Assembly (NCBI RefSeq): GCF_001746835.1
Contig: NZ_CP016094.1
Location: forward strand, 3,549,501 to 3,613,500
Length of the DNA: 64,000 nucleotides
DNA from: Lacunisphaera limnophila
Lineage (GTDB): Bacteria > Verrucomicrobiota > Verrucomicrobiia > Opitutales > Opitutaceae
Direction of reading: 5' to 3'
Shown here: positions 1-11,939 of the stretch, in pieces
Layout: each line of letters opens with the position of its first letter
Numbering within the stretch: the first letter of the stretch is position 1
The notes under the pieces: generated by a model
Databases searched by the model: none
What the model was told of the DNA's origin: nothing
What the model saw: only the letters and a program-made list of their open reading frames with translations
Position numbers and translations under genes: made by a program

Positions 1-420
1 CGGCGTGAACATGATCCGCGGCAAGGCCTGCAGGTTGGGGCTCAAGCGGAGCATTTTCCGCGCAAGCGGCCAGGTCGCGTCGAGCAGGAACACCACCAGG
101 CGGCGACAGGCCAGGTCGGCGGCGGTGAATTCGCCCGCCGACAGGTTGCGCGCCTCGCGTCCCGGATAAAGCAGCACGCACCGGTTGCCCGGATCATCCA
201 GCAGCGCCGCCACCGCCTCGTCCCGGGTGAAATCGGTGCCCATGTGCAGCTCGCTGTTGGGCAGGCAGAGGTGGGTCAGCCGGCCCGTGCCCGCCTTCTC
301 CTCCTTGAATTCCTTCGGGTGCATCAGGAAGACGAACCGCGTGGCCGTCGGCATCGGATGAAGCGAACTGCACCAGCACAGCGGCTGCGGCCAAAAACAC
401 CGGTAGCACATGATCCTCAT
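1..420 (-). CDS. DTW domain protein, C-terminal part outside window
   Basis: The translation from ATG at 420 starts MRIMCYRCFWPQPLCWC, a cysteine cluster typical of DTW-domain proteins, which in characterised members transfer an aminocarboxypropyl group to tRNA uridine. It continues with FLMHPKEF, GTGRLTHLCLPNSELHMG and LLYPGREARNLS, and runs off the window start. It is a close paralogue of the intact gene at 11940-12692. The start overlaps the stop of an upstream 49-codon frame as ATGA. The family assignment is firm; the exact RNA substrate is unknown. Confidence 0.8.
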   Translation of the reverse strand, partial: MRIMCYRCFWPQPLCWCSSLHPMPTATRFVFLMHPKEFKEEKAGTGRLTHLCLPNSELHMGTDFTRDEAVAALLDDPGNRCVLLYPGREARNLSAGEFTAADLACRRLVVFLLDATWPLARKMLRLSPNLQALPRIMFTP

Positions 421-566
421 AGCCGTAGGCCACGGAGCGCGGCAGCGCGGAGATGGTCACGCCGCCGGCGTGGCCCGAAGGCCGGCTTCGCGGCCGAAGG
501 GTGACTGCTGCGGGTGCCCGGCGGGCAGAAGCAGTCACAGAAGCAGCGGTAGCACATCACCCTCAT
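417..566 (-). pseudogene. 49-codon frame repeating the DTW N-terminus
   Basis: This frame begins MRVMCYRCF and then CDCFCPPG, repeating the first residues of the DTW gene that follows it. The 23 nt at 566-544 match 420-398 with three differences. After that the sequence is unrelated, and the frame stops as TGA overlapping the DTW start (ATGA). It may be a partial 5' duplication left after a small insertion, or a short translated leader coupled to the DTW gene. No family is recognised. Confidence 0.45.
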
Positions 567-648
567 GGACAAAAACAACATCCAGCCTGCCGGAGCGGCA
601 GGGCGAGGTAACGGATACCGGCGCCTGTTTCCCATGAGGCGAATGCGC

Positions 649-1689
649 TCAGCCGCGCCGGCCCGGCCAGGTCTCGGGCCGCAGCCAGAATTCATCCTGC
701 CGTCCGCCATAATAGGCCCCAAGGAGTGTATCCATCACCGCGGACGTGCGGCGCGCCGTCTCCCCGGTGCTGGGGGCCGTGTCGCGGCCGAGGAGGTCAT
801 CGACGCAGGCCTGGATCAGCGGCTGGGCGATATGCGGCGGCGGCGGCATGTCCCAGCGTTGCAGGCCGGCCGCCGTTTCAACGACCACGGGCTCGTGTCC
901 CAGGACCGTCACCCGCACCTCGCCCTTGGTGCCCGTGATCGTCAGCTGTTCATCCGGGAGGGCGGCGGCGAAATTGCACGCAATCGTGCCGGGCACTTCG
1001 CCGGCGAGGAAACTGCCCGTGACGCAATCCTCGGCGGCGTACGATGACGCGAGGTTGGCCGCGTGGCCGTGCACCGCCTGCAACGGACCCACGAGAAAGT
1101 CGATCAGGTCCAGCGCGTGGGACGCGAGGTCGAGGAAGTGCCCGCCCCCGGCCTGTTCCACGCAGGTGCGCCACGCGTGCGGGCCGTGATGCTTGGGCAT
1201 TGCCAGCCGGTAGTGCACGCCGGTCAGGCGGCCGAGTTCCTGCGCCGCGATCAGTTCCTGCACCCGCTGCCAGCGCGGCAGGCTGCGCCGGTAGTAGGCG
1301 ACAAAGAGTTTCTGCCCGGCCGCCGCGAAGGCGGCGATCATGCGGTCGCATTCCGGGGTGTGCCGCGCCATCGGTTTTTCCACGTAGGCCGGCTTGCCCG
1401 CGGCGGCCGCCAGCAGCGCGTAATGGGCGTGCGTGTCCGGCGGCGTGGCGATGCACACGGCGTCGACCTCCGGATCGGCCAGGAGCCGGGCGGCGTCGTC
1501 ATACCAGCGGGGCACCTGATGCCGCCGGGCGTAATCGGCCGCGAGCGCCCCGTTGCGCCGCATGACCGCCACGAGCGCCGAGTCCCGCGCATGCCGGAAA
1601 CCGGGACCGCTTTTCTGCTCGGTGACATCCCCGCACCCGATGATCCCCCAGCGGACGAGGGCGCGGCCTTGAAACTGGGGCGATAACAT
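649..1689 (-). CDS. Gfo/Idh/MocA family oxidoreductase (cytoplasmic)
   Basis: A 346-aa NAD(P)-dependent sugar-type dehydrogenase. The N-terminus carries the Rossmann motif VRWGIIGCGDV, followed by AVCIATPPDTH and the family EKP motif (AYVEKPMARH) that contains the nicotinamide-site lysine. The C-terminal half is the usual alpha/beta substrate domain (HFLDLASHALDL). Unlike the three other family members in this window it has no Tat signal, so it should act in the cytoplasm. An in-frame ATG at 1773 would add 28 residues that look like non-coding sequence, so 1689 is preferred; no clear ribosome binding site decides it. The sugar substrate cannot be told. Confidence 0.85.
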   Translation of the reverse strand: MLSPQFQGRALVRWGIIGCGDVTEQKSGPGFRHARDSALVAVMRRNGALAADYARRHQVPRWYDDAARLLADPEVDAVCIATPPDTHAHYALLAAAAGKPAYVEKPMARHTPECDRMIAAFAAAGQKLFVAYYRRSLPRWQRVQELIAAQELGRLTGVHYRLAMPKHHGPHAWRTCVEQAGGGHFLDLASHALDLIDFLVGPLQAVHGHAANLASSYAAEDCVTGSFLAGEVPGTIACNFAAALPDEQLTITGTKGEVRVTVLGHEPVVVETAAGLQRWDMPPPPHIAQPLIQACVDDLLGRDTAPSTGETARRTSAVMDTLLGAYYGGRQDEFWLRPETWPGRRG

Positions 1690-1833
1690 CGGCCCAGCCA
1701 ATCGGACCGGATGGCCGACGGCAAACCCGGAGAACGCGGCCCCGTTTTTCTTCCCCCGCACCGTGACCGCCAAGATCGGCTTTCCTTTTTCGCGTCCGCC
1801 GCCACACTCGCCTCATCCCCACAACCCCCGGAC

Positions 1834-2397
1834 ATGAACCTCCCCCGTTTCCGTCTGTCTCTCCCCGGCCTCGCCCTGCTGCTCCTCCTGCCCGCGACCT
1901 ACGCGGCCGCCAAGGAAGAGGTCATCCTCGAATTCAAGAACGTCCGCCGCGATCCCGACGGCACCGTCTACAAGTGTTATGAGTACACCTTCGGCGACTG
2001 GGAAAACAAGGTGAACCACCTGCGCGGCCGCGGCACCCTGATCCAAGCCCCGGGCGGCAAGGGCGGGATGGGCGAGAACAAGACCATGATCCGCTTCGAC
2101 CAGACGCCCTTGGTCGACCTGATCGTCGTCATCGGCAACGCCAACAATACCCAGACCCTCAACTTCGGTCTCACCGACAAGGACGGCACCGAGCAAACCT
2201 GGCAGATCTCGCTGGCCGGCCTGCCGAAGGGCGTCGAACAGCGCATCCGCCTGGACATGACCAAACCCTCCAGCGAGCAAAAGCCCGGCACCAAGCCCGG
2301 CATGGATCTGAAGAAACTTTCCGTCTGGCAGCTGCGCGGCGACTACACCGACCCCAACGTCGAGGTCCTCCTCGTCAAGCTGGTCGGCCAGAAGTAA
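1834..2397 (+). CDS. Secreted protein of unknown function
   Basis: 187 aa with a clear Sec signal peptide (LALLLLLPATYAAA, cleavage near residue 25). The mature part is rich in beta-strand patterns (VILEFKNVRRDP, TLNFGLTDKDG, QISLAGLPKGV, VEVLLVKLVGQ), which fits a jelly-roll or carbohydrate-binding fold, but no family is recognised. It is divergent from the oxidoreductase upstream, with about 145 bp between the starts. Confidence 0.7.
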   Translation: MNLPRFRLSLPGLALLLLLPATYAAAKEEVILEFKNVRRDPDGTVYKCYEYTFGDWENKVNHLRGRGTLIQAPGGKGGMGENKTMIRFDQTPLVDLIVVIGNANNTQTLNFGLTDKDGTEQTWQISLAGLPKGVEQRIRLDMTKPSSEQKPGTKPGMDLKKLSVWQLRGDYTDPNVEVLLVKLVGQK

Positions 2398-2424
2398 GCC
2401 GCGGCGCAAGCCGAGGAGCGCCGG

Positions 2425-2550
2425 TTGTCTGTTATTGGTTGCTGGTTGTTGGTTGGAATACCCGGAGCACCCAGACTAGGTTGTGGGTTATTGGTCGTTG
2501 GTTCGAGTTCCGCCCAACAACCAACAACTATCAACCAACAACTCCCCGCC
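2425..2550. repeat. GTTGGTTGTT / AACAACCAAC low-complexity inverted region
   Basis: The left part repeats GGTTGTTGGTTGG-like units and the right part repeats CCAACAACCAACAAC, so the segment could fold back on itself. Similar AACAACCAACAAC strings occur at about 25908-25932 and 48141-48178. No coding potential is seen. Confidence 0.6.
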
Positions 2551-2570
2551 TTTCCCCCCATCCAAAAAGA

Positions 2571-2594
2571 AACCACGGCGGGGTCGCCGTGGTT
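2571..2594 (-). terminator. Intrinsic terminator of the oxidoreductase at 2639-4039
   Basis: A perfect 10-bp stem (AACCACGGCG/CGCCGTGGTT) with a 4-nt loop. On the minus strand the stem is followed by TCTTTTTGG, so it fits a rho-independent terminator 45 bp after the stop codon. Confidence 0.75.
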
Positions 2595-2638
2595 CCAGGA
2601 TCGATCGTGACGGGGTCGACGGTACGTCGCCCGCGGCC

Positions 2639-4039
2639 TCAGCCGCAGAACGAATAGTCGTACGGTGCCCGCATCTCGCGCTTGAGGTACGGATTGGCCT
2701 CCGCGGCGTGCTCGCCGGTGAACTTCTCCGCGGTGTAGTCCCAGGTCAGGGCCCGCTGGGTCCGCAGGGAGATGGCGCCGAGGTGGCACATGTTGGCCGA
2801 GCGGTGCCCGGTTTCCACGTCGCAGATCGGGAGCTCGCGGGAACGCACACAGTCGAAGAAATTCGTCATGTGCTCCTTGCTCACGTAGAGGCGCTGGGCG
2901 TCGTCCGGCAGCGGCTTGCGCAGCAGTTCCGGGTCGCTCGCCTTGATCTCGTCGCGGTTGACCCAGATCCAGCCGTCGGTGCCCTCGAAGCGGATGCCAT
3001 TGGGCTGGCCCTGCGGGTTGACGTGCTCGCCGTAGATGCTGTCGTCCTTCGTCGTGTTGATGATCAGGCCCGTGCCGTCAGCATAGGTGTACTTCACCTC
3101 GTAGTCGGCGATGGCGTTGTAGCCGCCGGCCACAGGCTCGGACAGCCGGCGCGACTCCACCTGCGTGGGCGCGATCTGCCCGATCGCCCAATAGGCGATG
3201 TCGTTATGGTGCGCGCCCCAGTCGGTCATGGTGCCGCCGGAATATTCATACCAAAAGCGGAAGGTGCCGTGACAGCGCTCCTTCACGTAGCTCACCGCCG
3301 GGGCCTGGCCCTGCCAGTAATCCCAGTTGAGCCCGTCGGGCGCCGGCGTGGGAGCAAAAGGACCGCCGATCAGGCCGGCCGGGAGCCAGACCTTGGCCTG
3401 CTTGAGCTTACCGAGGCGGCCGTTGCGCACGAGCTCGCAGGCCAAGCGGAAGCGCTGGGAGCTGCGCTGCTGCGTGCCGGTCTGCAGGATGACCTTGTTC
3501 TCGCGCACCGCGGCAATGACATGCCGGCCCTCGTCCACCGTGAGGGTCAGGGGCTTCTCGGAATAAATGTCCTTCTTCGCCTTGGCCGCCGCGATATTGA
3601 TCAGCGTGTGCCAGTGGTCGGGCGTGGCGTTCACGATCACGTGGATGTCGTCGCGCTCCAGCAGGCGGCGGAAATCGGATACCTTCTCGGGATTGTGGCC
3701 GAGCTCGCGATACTTGACGGCCGCCGCCTCCGTGCGGGCCGGATCCACGTCGCACACGGCGACGAGGTTGCCATGGTTGCCCGCGTTCTGGCCGTCCCAG
3801 GTGCCCATCCCGCCGCAGCCCACCAGGGCGATGCCCGGCTTGCCGTTGGCGCTCGGCTTGGCCGCGATCGCGGCCTCGGTCTCGGCCGCCTGCAGCTGCT
3901 GGCGCTCGACAAACCACGCCGGCAGGCCCGTGGCCGCAGCGATCAGCCCGCAGCGCTGCAAAAAGGCGCGACGCGAGACATTGAAGGGAACGATGCCGGC
4001 GGACGCGCCGGTATCAGGACGGGGAGCAGGAGTCTTCAT
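2639..4039 (-). CDS. Tat-exported Gfo/Idh/MocA family oxidoreductase
   Basis: 466 aa. A twin-arginine signal (SRRAFLQ, residues 22-28, then a hydrophobic stretch ending in LPAWF) is followed by the Rossmann motif ALVGCGGMGTWD, VCDVDPART, NATPDHWH and the EKP motif (SEKPLTL). The C-terminal substrate domain includes TMTDWGAHHNDIAYW, typical of the large planctomycete/verrucomicrobial exported group. It should act in the periplasm with a prefolded cofactor. Two similar Tat-exported paralogues lie at 17776-19146 and 21521-22876. The substrate is unknown; polysaccharide-derived sugars are an inference. Confidence 0.88.
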   Translation of the reverse strand: MKTPAPRPDTGASAGIVPFNVSRRAFLQRCGLIAAATGLPAWFVERQQLQAAETEAAIAAKPSANGKPGIALVGCGGMGTWDGQNAGNHGNLVAVCDVDPARTEAAAVKYRELGHNPEKVSDFRRLLERDDIHVIVNATPDHWHTLINIAAAKAKKDIYSEKPLTLTVDEGRHVIAAVRENKVILQTGTQQRSSQRFRLACELVRNGRLGKLKQAKVWLPAGLIGGPFAPTPAPDGLNWDYWQGQAPAVSYVKERCHGTFRFWYEYSGGTMTDWGAHHNDIAYWAIGQIAPTQVESRRLSEPVAGGYNAIADYEVKYTYADGTGLIINTTKDDSIYGEHVNPQGQPNGIRFEGTDGWIWVNRDEIKASDPELLRKPLPDDAQRLYVSKEHMTNFFDCVRSRELPICDVETGHRSANMCHLGAISLRTQRALTWDYTAEKFTGEHAAEANPYLKREMRAPYDYSFCG

Positions 4040-4191
4040 GGGGTGGGAAATAAAAACTGACCGCCGTCACCCTCCTCCTTCGCCGGCGTCGGCGCAAGAC
4101 CGAAGCCGGGCTCCGGCCGGAATCCGGCGTCCGGCGCTGTCCCCTATTCATAGGACTTGTCTCATCCTCCCCGACCCGTCGTTCTGACCCC

Positions 4192-6828
4192 GTGTCTCCG
4201 CCGCCCACCGCTCCGCTGGCCCCGCTGACGGGATTCCCCGATCCCGACACGGTGCTCGACGCCTTCCTGAAGGCGATGGCGGCCCGTGGCCTCACGCTCT
4301 ATCCCGAGCAGGAGGAGGCGATCCTCGAGCTGTTCGCCGGGCGGAACGTCATCCTCAACACCCCCACCGGCTCCGGCAAATCCCTCGTCGCTGCCGCCCT
4401 CCACTTCAAGGCCCTCTGCGCCGGCCAGCGCTCCGTCTACACCTGCCCGATCAAGGCCCTGGTGAACGAGAAGTTTCTCAGCCTCTGCCGCGACTTCGGG
4501 CCGGAGAATGTCGGCATGATGACCGGCGACGCGTCCGTGAATCCCCAGGCCCCCGTCCTCTGCTGCACCGCCGAGATCCTCGCCAACATCGCCCTCACCC
4601 GCGGCGACCAGGCCGAGGTCCGGGCCGTGATCATGGACGAGTTCCATTACTACTCCGACGCCGAGCGTGGCTACGCCTGGCAGGCGCCGCTGCTCACCCT
4701 GCCCCAGTCCCGCTTCCTGCTGATGTCGGCCACGCTCGGCTCGACGGAGTTCTTCGAGAAGGAACTCACCCGCCTCACCGGCGCCCCCAGCCTCACTGTG
4801 CGCAGCGACCGCCGTCCCGTGCCGCTGGCCTTCGAGTATTCCGAGACGCCCCTCGCCGAGCGCATCACCCAGCTCCTCGCCGACCAGCGCGCCCCCGTCT
4901 ACCTCGTCCACTTCACCCAACGCGCCGCGGCCGAGGCCGCCCAGAGCCTGATGAGTCTGGCGGTCTGCACGAAGGACGAGAAGGCCGCCCTCGCCACCGC
5001 GCTGGAGCGCGTGAAATTCAACAGTCCCTACGGCAAGGATATGAAACGCTGGCTGCGCCACGGCATCGGCGTCCACCACGCGGGCCTCCTGCCGAAATAC
5101 CGCATCCTGGTCGAGCAGCTCGCACAAAAGGGCCTGCTCAAGCTGATCTGCGGCACCGACACCCTCGGCGTCGGCATCAACGTCCCCATCCGCACGGTCC
5201 TGTTCACCCAGCTCTGGAAATACGACGGCACCAAGGCCGCCATCCTCAGCGTGCGCGACTTCCGCCAGGTCTCGGGCCGCGCCGGCCGCGCCGGCTACGA
5301 CGCCCAGGGTTACGTCATCGTCCAGGCCCCGGAACACGTCATCGAGAACAAGCGCGCCGAGGAAAAGGCCGCCGCCGATCCCGCGAAGAAGAAGAAACTC
5401 GTCAAGGCCCGCGCCCCCGAGGGCAGCGTCGGCTGGGACGCCAAGACCTTCGAGCGCCTCCGCACGGCCTCGCCCGAGGAACTCTCCTCCCGTTTCGACG
5501 TGTCCCACGGCATGCTGCTGCTGGTCCTCAGCCGCGACACCGACGGCTGCCGGGCGCTGCGCCAGCTGATCAACGACTGCCACGAGACCCCGACGAAGAA
5601 ACGCGCCCTGCGCAAACGCGCCTGGCAGCTCTTCCGCGCCCTGCTCGACCGCAAGATCGTGGAGATCCTACCCAAGGCCGCCTCGTCGGCCTTGGGCCCT
5701 GAGCCTGTCGAACGGGCACCCGATTCCCGCCCGGCGAGCGGCCGCAAGCTCCGCGTCAACGTCGCACTCCAGGACGACTTTTCCCTGCACCAGGCGCTGT
5801 CAATCTACCTGATCGACACCCTGCCGCTGCTGAACCGCGAATCGCCTGACTATCCCTTCGATGTCCTCACCCTCTGCGAGGCCATCGTCGAGGATCCCGA
5901 CCAGATCCTGCGCCGCCAGGTGGACAAGGAGAAGGGCCGCAAGATCGAGGAATGGAAGGCCGCCGGCATCCCCTACGAGGAGCGCATGGCCAAGCTCGAG
6001 GAGGTCGAGCACCCGAAGCCGCTGCGCGAATTCCTCTACGAGACCTTCAACACCTTCGCCGCCGCCCACCCCTGGGTCGGTCAGGAGAACGTCCGGCCCA
6101 AGTCCATCGCCCGCGAGATGTTTGAGCGCTACCAGTCGTTCTCGGACTACATCCGCGACTACGGCCTGGAACGCAGCGAGGGCCTGTTGCTGCGCCACCT
6201 CATGCAGGTGTTCAAGGTCCTCGCCCAGACCGTGCCTGAATCCGCCAAGACGCCCGAGGTGGTCGAGATGGAGGACTATTTCCGCGAACTGATCCGCGGC
6301 ATCGACTCCAGCCTGCTCGACGAGTGGGAGAAACTCAAAAACCCGGACTTCGTTGCGGCCGAGCTCGAGGGCAAACCCGCCCGCCCCGCCAGTTTCGATG
6401 TCACCCGCGACCGGGTCGCATTCAAGCGCCTCGTGCGTACCGCGATCCTGGGTTTCCTGCAGGACGCCGCCGCCCGCGATTGGGAGGGTGCCCGGTTGCG
6501 GTTCGCCCCCGAGGCCGAGCCGGGTAGCGAGGCTCTCCTCCTCGCCGAATCCCGCCGCATCGAAAAGGAGTTCGCTGCCTACTTCGAGGCCCGCGGCCGT
6601 TTCCGACTCGACCCTGAGGGCCGGAATTCCAAGCACACGCATATTGCCGAGGACGAAGGACAGACGGCGGAGGATGGCGGCAGGATCTGGCCCATCGCGC
6701 AGGTCCTGGCCGACACCGAGGAACAGAACGACTGGGAAGTGCGCTTCACCGTCTCGCTCGACCGGTCACGCCAGGAAAACCGCCCCGTCCTTAATTTCAT
6801 CTCCGTCCGCCCCGTCGGCGCCGAGTGA
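4192..6828 (+). CDS. Ski2-like superfamily II helicase
   Basis: 878 aa, GTG start. Walker A is TPTGSGKS (residues 57-64), motif II is DEFH (149-152), motif III is SAT (179-181) and motif VI is [12 protein letters not shown]. The order and the DEFH form fit the Ski2/Mtr4/HelY-type RNA helicases. The long C-terminal region has no recognised domain. Codons around 5694-5720 ([10 protein letters not shown]) coincide with a CCCTGAGCCTGTCGAACGGG repeat, apparently inserted in frame in a linker. An ATG near codon 29 is a possible later start but would trim the N-terminal Q-motif region. Confidence 0.85.
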   Translation: MSPPPTAPLAPLTGFPDPDTVLDAFLKAMAARGLTLYPEQEEAILELFAGRNVILNTPTGSGKSLVAAALHFKALCAGQRSVYTCPIKALVNEKFLSLCRDFGPENVGMMTGDASVNPQAPVLCCTAEILANIALTRGDQAEVRAVIMDEFHYYSDAERGYAWQAPLLTLPQSRFLLMSATLGSTEFFEKELTRLTGAPSLTVRSDRRPVPLAFEYSETPLAERITQLLADQRAPVYLVHFTQRAAAEAAQSLMSLAVCTKDEKAALATALERVKFNSPYGKDMKRWLRHGIGVHHAGLLPKYRILVEQLAQKGLLKLICGTDTLGVGINVPIRTVLFTQLWKYDGTKAAILSVRDFRQVSGRAGRAGYDAQGYVIVQAPEHVIENKRAEEKAAADPAKKKKLVKARAPEGSVGWDAKTFERLRTASPEELSSRFDVSHGMLLLVLSRDTDGCRALRQLINDCHETPTKKRALRKRAWQLFRALLDRKIVEILPKAASSALGPEPVERAPDSRPASGRKLRVNVALQDDFSLHQALSIYLIDTLPLLNRESPDYPFDVLTLCEAIVEDPDQILRRQVDKEKGRKIEEWKAAGIPYEERMAKLEEVEHPKPLREFLYETFNTFAAAHPWVGQENVRPKSIAREMFERYQSFSDYIRDYGLERSEGLLLRHLMQVFKVLAQTVPESAKTPEVVEMEDYFRELIRGIDSSLLDEWEKLKNPDFVAAELEGKPARPASFDVTRDRVAFKRLVRTAILGFLQDAAARDWEGARLRFAPEAEPGSEALLLAESRRIEKEFAAYFEARGRFRLDPEGRNSKHTHIAEDEGQTAEDGGRIWPIAQVLADTEEQNDWEVRFTVSLDRSRQENRPVLNFISVRPVGAE
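5698..5717. repeat. CCCTGAGC...GTCGAACGGG repeat inside helicase gene
   Basis: CCCTGAGCCTGTCGAACGGG resembles the core of the longer repeats at 25950, 27618 and 31758 and interrupts the helicase frame without breaking it. It encodes an unconserved-looking linker rich in P, E and R. Confidence 0.55.
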
Positions 6829-6869
6829 TATGGGGTGGAGGGCCCGCGTCCCTGCGGCCGTGTCACCCC

Positions 6870-7580
6870 TCACCCCTTCGCCTTCTTCGGGCTCACTTCC
6901 TCCACCGGCTTGTCCGCCACGTAGATCATGTAAGCAAAGCGCTTGGCGGTCTCGTAGAGCTTGGCCGGCACGGCCTCGACCTTGAACCCGGCCTTGGTGA
7001 GCCGGCGCTCGATCGTCACGTCGGGACACGCCGACCACACCGCGGCGCGCCCGCCCGGCTTCAGCGCCCGGAAGATCAGCTGCATGCCGCGCTCGCTGTA
7101 GAGCTCGATGTTCTCGGTCTTCACCATCGCCGTCGTGCCGTTGTCGATGTCGAGGACGATCACATCAAAGGGCTGCCGCACCGCCTTGGCCAGAATCGTG
7201 CGCACGTCCTCCTCCAACACCTTGACGCGCTTGTCCGCCAGCAGGTGCCCGTTGAGTTTGGCGAGGTGGGTGCGGTTCCACGCCACGATCTCAGGAAAGA
7301 GTTCCGCCACGTGCACGGTCCCATTGCCCCCCGTGGCCTCCAGCACGCTCTTCAGGGTGAAGCCAAGGCCCAGCCCGCCAATCAATACGCGGGTACCGTT
7401 GTTCAGCTTCCGGTGCCGCGCGAGGCCCAACTCGCCCAGCTTGATCTCGGACGATGACACCGACGAGTGCATCAGCTGCTGACCGTTCACCCGGATGCAA
7501 TAACTGCCGTCATGCTCCACCAAGGTCATGCGCGCCCCGTTGGGCGCCTTCGTCTCGGCGAGCGTGATGTTGGGTTTCAT
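6870..7580 (-). CDS. Spermidine-synthase-like SAM-dependent methyltransferase
   Basis: 236 aa. The motif VLIGGLGLGFTLKSVLE is the SAM/dcSAM-binding glycine loop. It is followed by VHVAELFPEIVAWN, VKVLEEDVRTIL and DVIVLDIDNG, the order seen in spermidine synthase-fold proteins. The catalytic aspartates of true spermidine synthase cannot be assigned, so it may act as a methyltransferase or an unassigned family member. The start ATG at 7580 is preferred to the in-frame ATG at 7853, because the extra N-terminus would be encoded by a dispersed repeat. Confidence 0.75.
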   Translation of the reverse strand: MKPNITLAETKAPNGARMTLVEHDGSYCIRVNGQQLMHSSVSSSEIKLGELGLARHRKLNNGTRVLIGGLGLGFTLKSVLEATGGNGTVHVAELFPEIVAWNRTHLAKLNGHLLADKRVKVLEEDVRTILAKAVRQPFDVIVLDIDNGTTAMVKTENIELYSERGMQLIFRALKPGGRAAVWSACPDVTIERRLTKAGFKVEAVPAKLYETAKRFAYMIYVADKPVEEVSPKKAKG

Positions 7581-7614
7581 GGCCCACAGGTTGGAGGGAT
7601 TTCCCCCGGTTTGA

Positions 7615-10266
<2,652 letters not shown>

Positions 10267-10268
10267 AT

Positions 10269-10303
10269 CCTATAGGCCCTATACGCCCCCATAGGGCCTA
10301 TGG
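10269..10303. repeat. CCTATAGGCCCTAT hairpin, left boundary of four-helix gene
   Basis: CCTATAGGCCCTAT pairs with ATAGGGCCTATGG across a C-rich loop, with one mismatch. It lies between the convergent ends of icd and the four-helix-bundle gene and may terminate both. The same CCTAT/GGCCC vocabulary reappears at 10958-11010 on the other side of the four-helix gene. Confidence 0.7.
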
Positions 10304-10873
10304 TTCTCTCCGCTCGCGGTAAGCCCGCCGGGCCCGAGTCATCCGTTCGCGCAGGCCGCCTTCTTTCACGAAGTCCTGCTCGAGTCGGCTGATCAGCCGG
10401 TCGAGCAGGAAGTTGGCCTGATGGATGAGGCAGATCGCGATGTTGGCCACCACCATCGGCGGGCGTGTTTCCACAAACTCACGGTAATCCGCGTACGTGC
10501 TGGCGGGATTGGCTCCCAGTTTTCGTACGAAGCGGGCCTCCTTGGAATCCTTGCTCCAGAGCGACAGCTGCCGCGTGCGCAGAAAATCCTGATAGTCGAT
10601 CAACAGCTCCTCGAGGCTGGCCCGCGCCACATTGGTGAGCTTGAGCTCCGTCTCCGTGGATGTCTTCGAGGCTTTGCCCCCCTCGGCGATGTTTTGTTTG
10701 CCGGAGCGCGCTGCCTGCACCATCTGGTCGACCGTGCGGTCGCCTTTGGACAGGAAGCGCGAGCAGAACCGATAGGTGAGATCGTAGATGATCTCCGCTT
10801 TCTGATACGACTTGAGTCCCTGGTAGTTGCCATGCGCCGGCAAAAATCCACCCGCCGATTCCTCGCGAGCCAT
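10298..10873 (-). CDS. Four-helix-bundle protein (23S rRNA intervening-sequence/Avd-like)
   Basis: 191 aa. The sequence GLKSYQKAEIIYDLTYRFCSRF, RSGKQNIAEGG and SLEELLIDYQDFLRTRQL fits the four-helix-bundle family that includes proteins from 23S rRNA intervening sequences and the Avd accessory proteins of diversity-generating retroelements. Start: ATG at 10873 has GGAGGA eight bases upstream; the ATG at 10909 lacks one. No reverse transcriptase or rRNA is nearby. The gene is bracketed by CCTAT/GGCCC repeats, so it may be a stand-alone mobile or repeat-associated unit. Its function is unknown. Confidence 0.8.
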   Translation of the reverse strand: MAREESAGGFLPAHGNYQGLKSYQKAEIIYDLTYRFCSRFLSKGDRTVDQMVQAARSGKQNIAEGGKASKTSTETELKLTNVARASLEELLIDYQDFLRTRQLSLWSKDSKEARFVRKLGANPASTYADYREFVETRPPMVVANIAICLIHQANFLLDRLISRLEQDFVKEGGLRERMTRARRAYRERREP

Positions 10874-10957
10874 GTTGATGTCCTCCGTAGTTGTGGCCCG
10901 CAACCGCATCCCACTCCGCTCACCCTACCCCTTCAAGCCGCAAAAACGTCCCCCACC

Positions 10958-11010
10958 TTATTGGCCCTATTGGCCCTATGGGGCCTATTGGCCCTATGGG
11001 GCCTATTCAG
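10958..11010. repeat. Tandem TTGGCCCTATGGGGCCTA repeats, right boundary
   Basis: About three overlapping units of TATTGGCCCTATGGGGCC in tandem, each internally palindromic. They share the GGCCCTAT core with the hairpin at 10269-10303, so the four-helix-bundle gene lies between related repeats. Confidence 0.75.
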
Positions 11011-11022
11011 CCCATTGCCCCC

Positions 11023-11730
11023 TCAGCACCGCACCGTCTTGCGCTTCGGCGCCACCGGCAGGCCCCGGCGGCATTTGATGATGTAGCTCTCGGCGTCGGG
11101 CACCTGGCAGTCGGTGTCATCCTCCTCCATCTCCACCTTGCCGAGCTTCCGAGCCGTGGCGATGGCCCGGGCGCCCAGCGGCTCCACGTAGGTGCCGACC
11201 GCGATCACGAAAAAGTTCATCTGGTAACGCACGCCGTCCGGCGCCCGCGGCATCTCGCGGACCACCCGGTCCAGCAGCTGGCCGAATTTGGCCACCGGCA
11301 GGTCGGCGTCCGGCCGCATCGTCCCTAATGCCCCCAACGTCCGCCACCCGGCGCGGGCGACGGGCTCGCTCTTCGACTCGATCCACTTCATCGCCAGGGC
11401 AAATCCCTCCGGATGCTCGCTCGCCGCCCACGGGGCCGCCGTGGCGGAAACCCAGTCCCAGGACGCCGTCTTCGCCCAGCGATCGAGCTGCGCCTTGGTC
11501 ATGTGCCGGCCGTCGGCGATCATTCCGGCCAGGTATTGGGCGTCGGCGTTGCCCGTATCAAATAGCTCGAGCGCGAGGTCCTGCCGGCCTTTCAACGACT
11601 TCGCGATGACCTTGAGGTCAGCGACCTGTACGCCGAACAGCGGCTCCTTGGCCCCGTGCTTGAGCATCATGAGCTTGGTCTTCTCCCGGCCCTTCGCCGC
11701 CAGCGCCGTCATCACGTCCTTGAGTTTCAT
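11023..11730 (-). CDS. AlkD-like DNA alkylation repair (HEAT-repeat) protein
   Basis: 235 aa. The LMMLKHGAKEPLFGVQVADLK start and AGMIADGRHMTKAQLDRWAK region match AlkD-family HEAT-repeat DNA glycosylases that remove alkylated bases. Repeats of paired helices are visible throughout. It starts at 11730 (MKLKD) or three codons earlier. Whether the glycosylase site is intact was not established. Confidence 0.75.
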   Translation of the reverse strand: MKLKDVMTALAAKGREKTKLMMLKHGAKEPLFGVQVADLKVIAKSLKGRQDLALELFDTGNADAQYLAGMIADGRHMTKAQLDRWAKTASWDWVSATAAPWAASEHPEGFALAMKWIESKSEPVARAGWRTLGALGTMRPDADLPVAKFGQLLDRVVREMPRAPDGVRYQMNFFVIAVGTYVEPLGARAIATARKLGKVEMEEDDTDCQVPDAESYIIKCRRGLPVAPKRKTVRC

Positions 11731-11808
11731 CGCAGGCAAAGAAAACAGACGGGGAAACCGGACGCAGCACTATTCCGGCATCGTGCCGGGCACCCATCGC
11801 GGGCTGCT

Positions 11809-11902
11809 GCTTTTGCGCCTTTTGCGTTTTTCGCGGCTAACTGAATCGATCCCTATCAACCAAGGCCGGTTGGCCGCCAAAAACGCAAAAGGCGCAAAAG
11901 GG
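11809..11902. repeat. Dispersed palindromic repeat, copy 2
   Basis: Arms TTTTGCGCCTTTTGCGTTTT and AAAACGCAAAAGGCGCAAAA are near-perfect inverted complements, separated by a centre containing TCAACCAAGGCCGGTTGG. It encodes AAKNAKGAKGK in one frame. It is the most symmetrical copy in the window. Confidence 0.85.
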
Positions 11903-11939
11903 AAATCCGCCACGGTCCGCGCGCTCTGCACCGTCGCGT

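Noticed and set aside
4162-5583. A 473-codon minus-strand frame opposite the helicase
   Set aside because: Shadow of the helicase coding sequence; the plus strand carries intact helicase motifs.
10298-10873. A diversity-generating retroelement around the Avd-like gene
   Set aside because: No reverse transcriptase and no template/variable repeat pair nearby; the fold alone is not enough.
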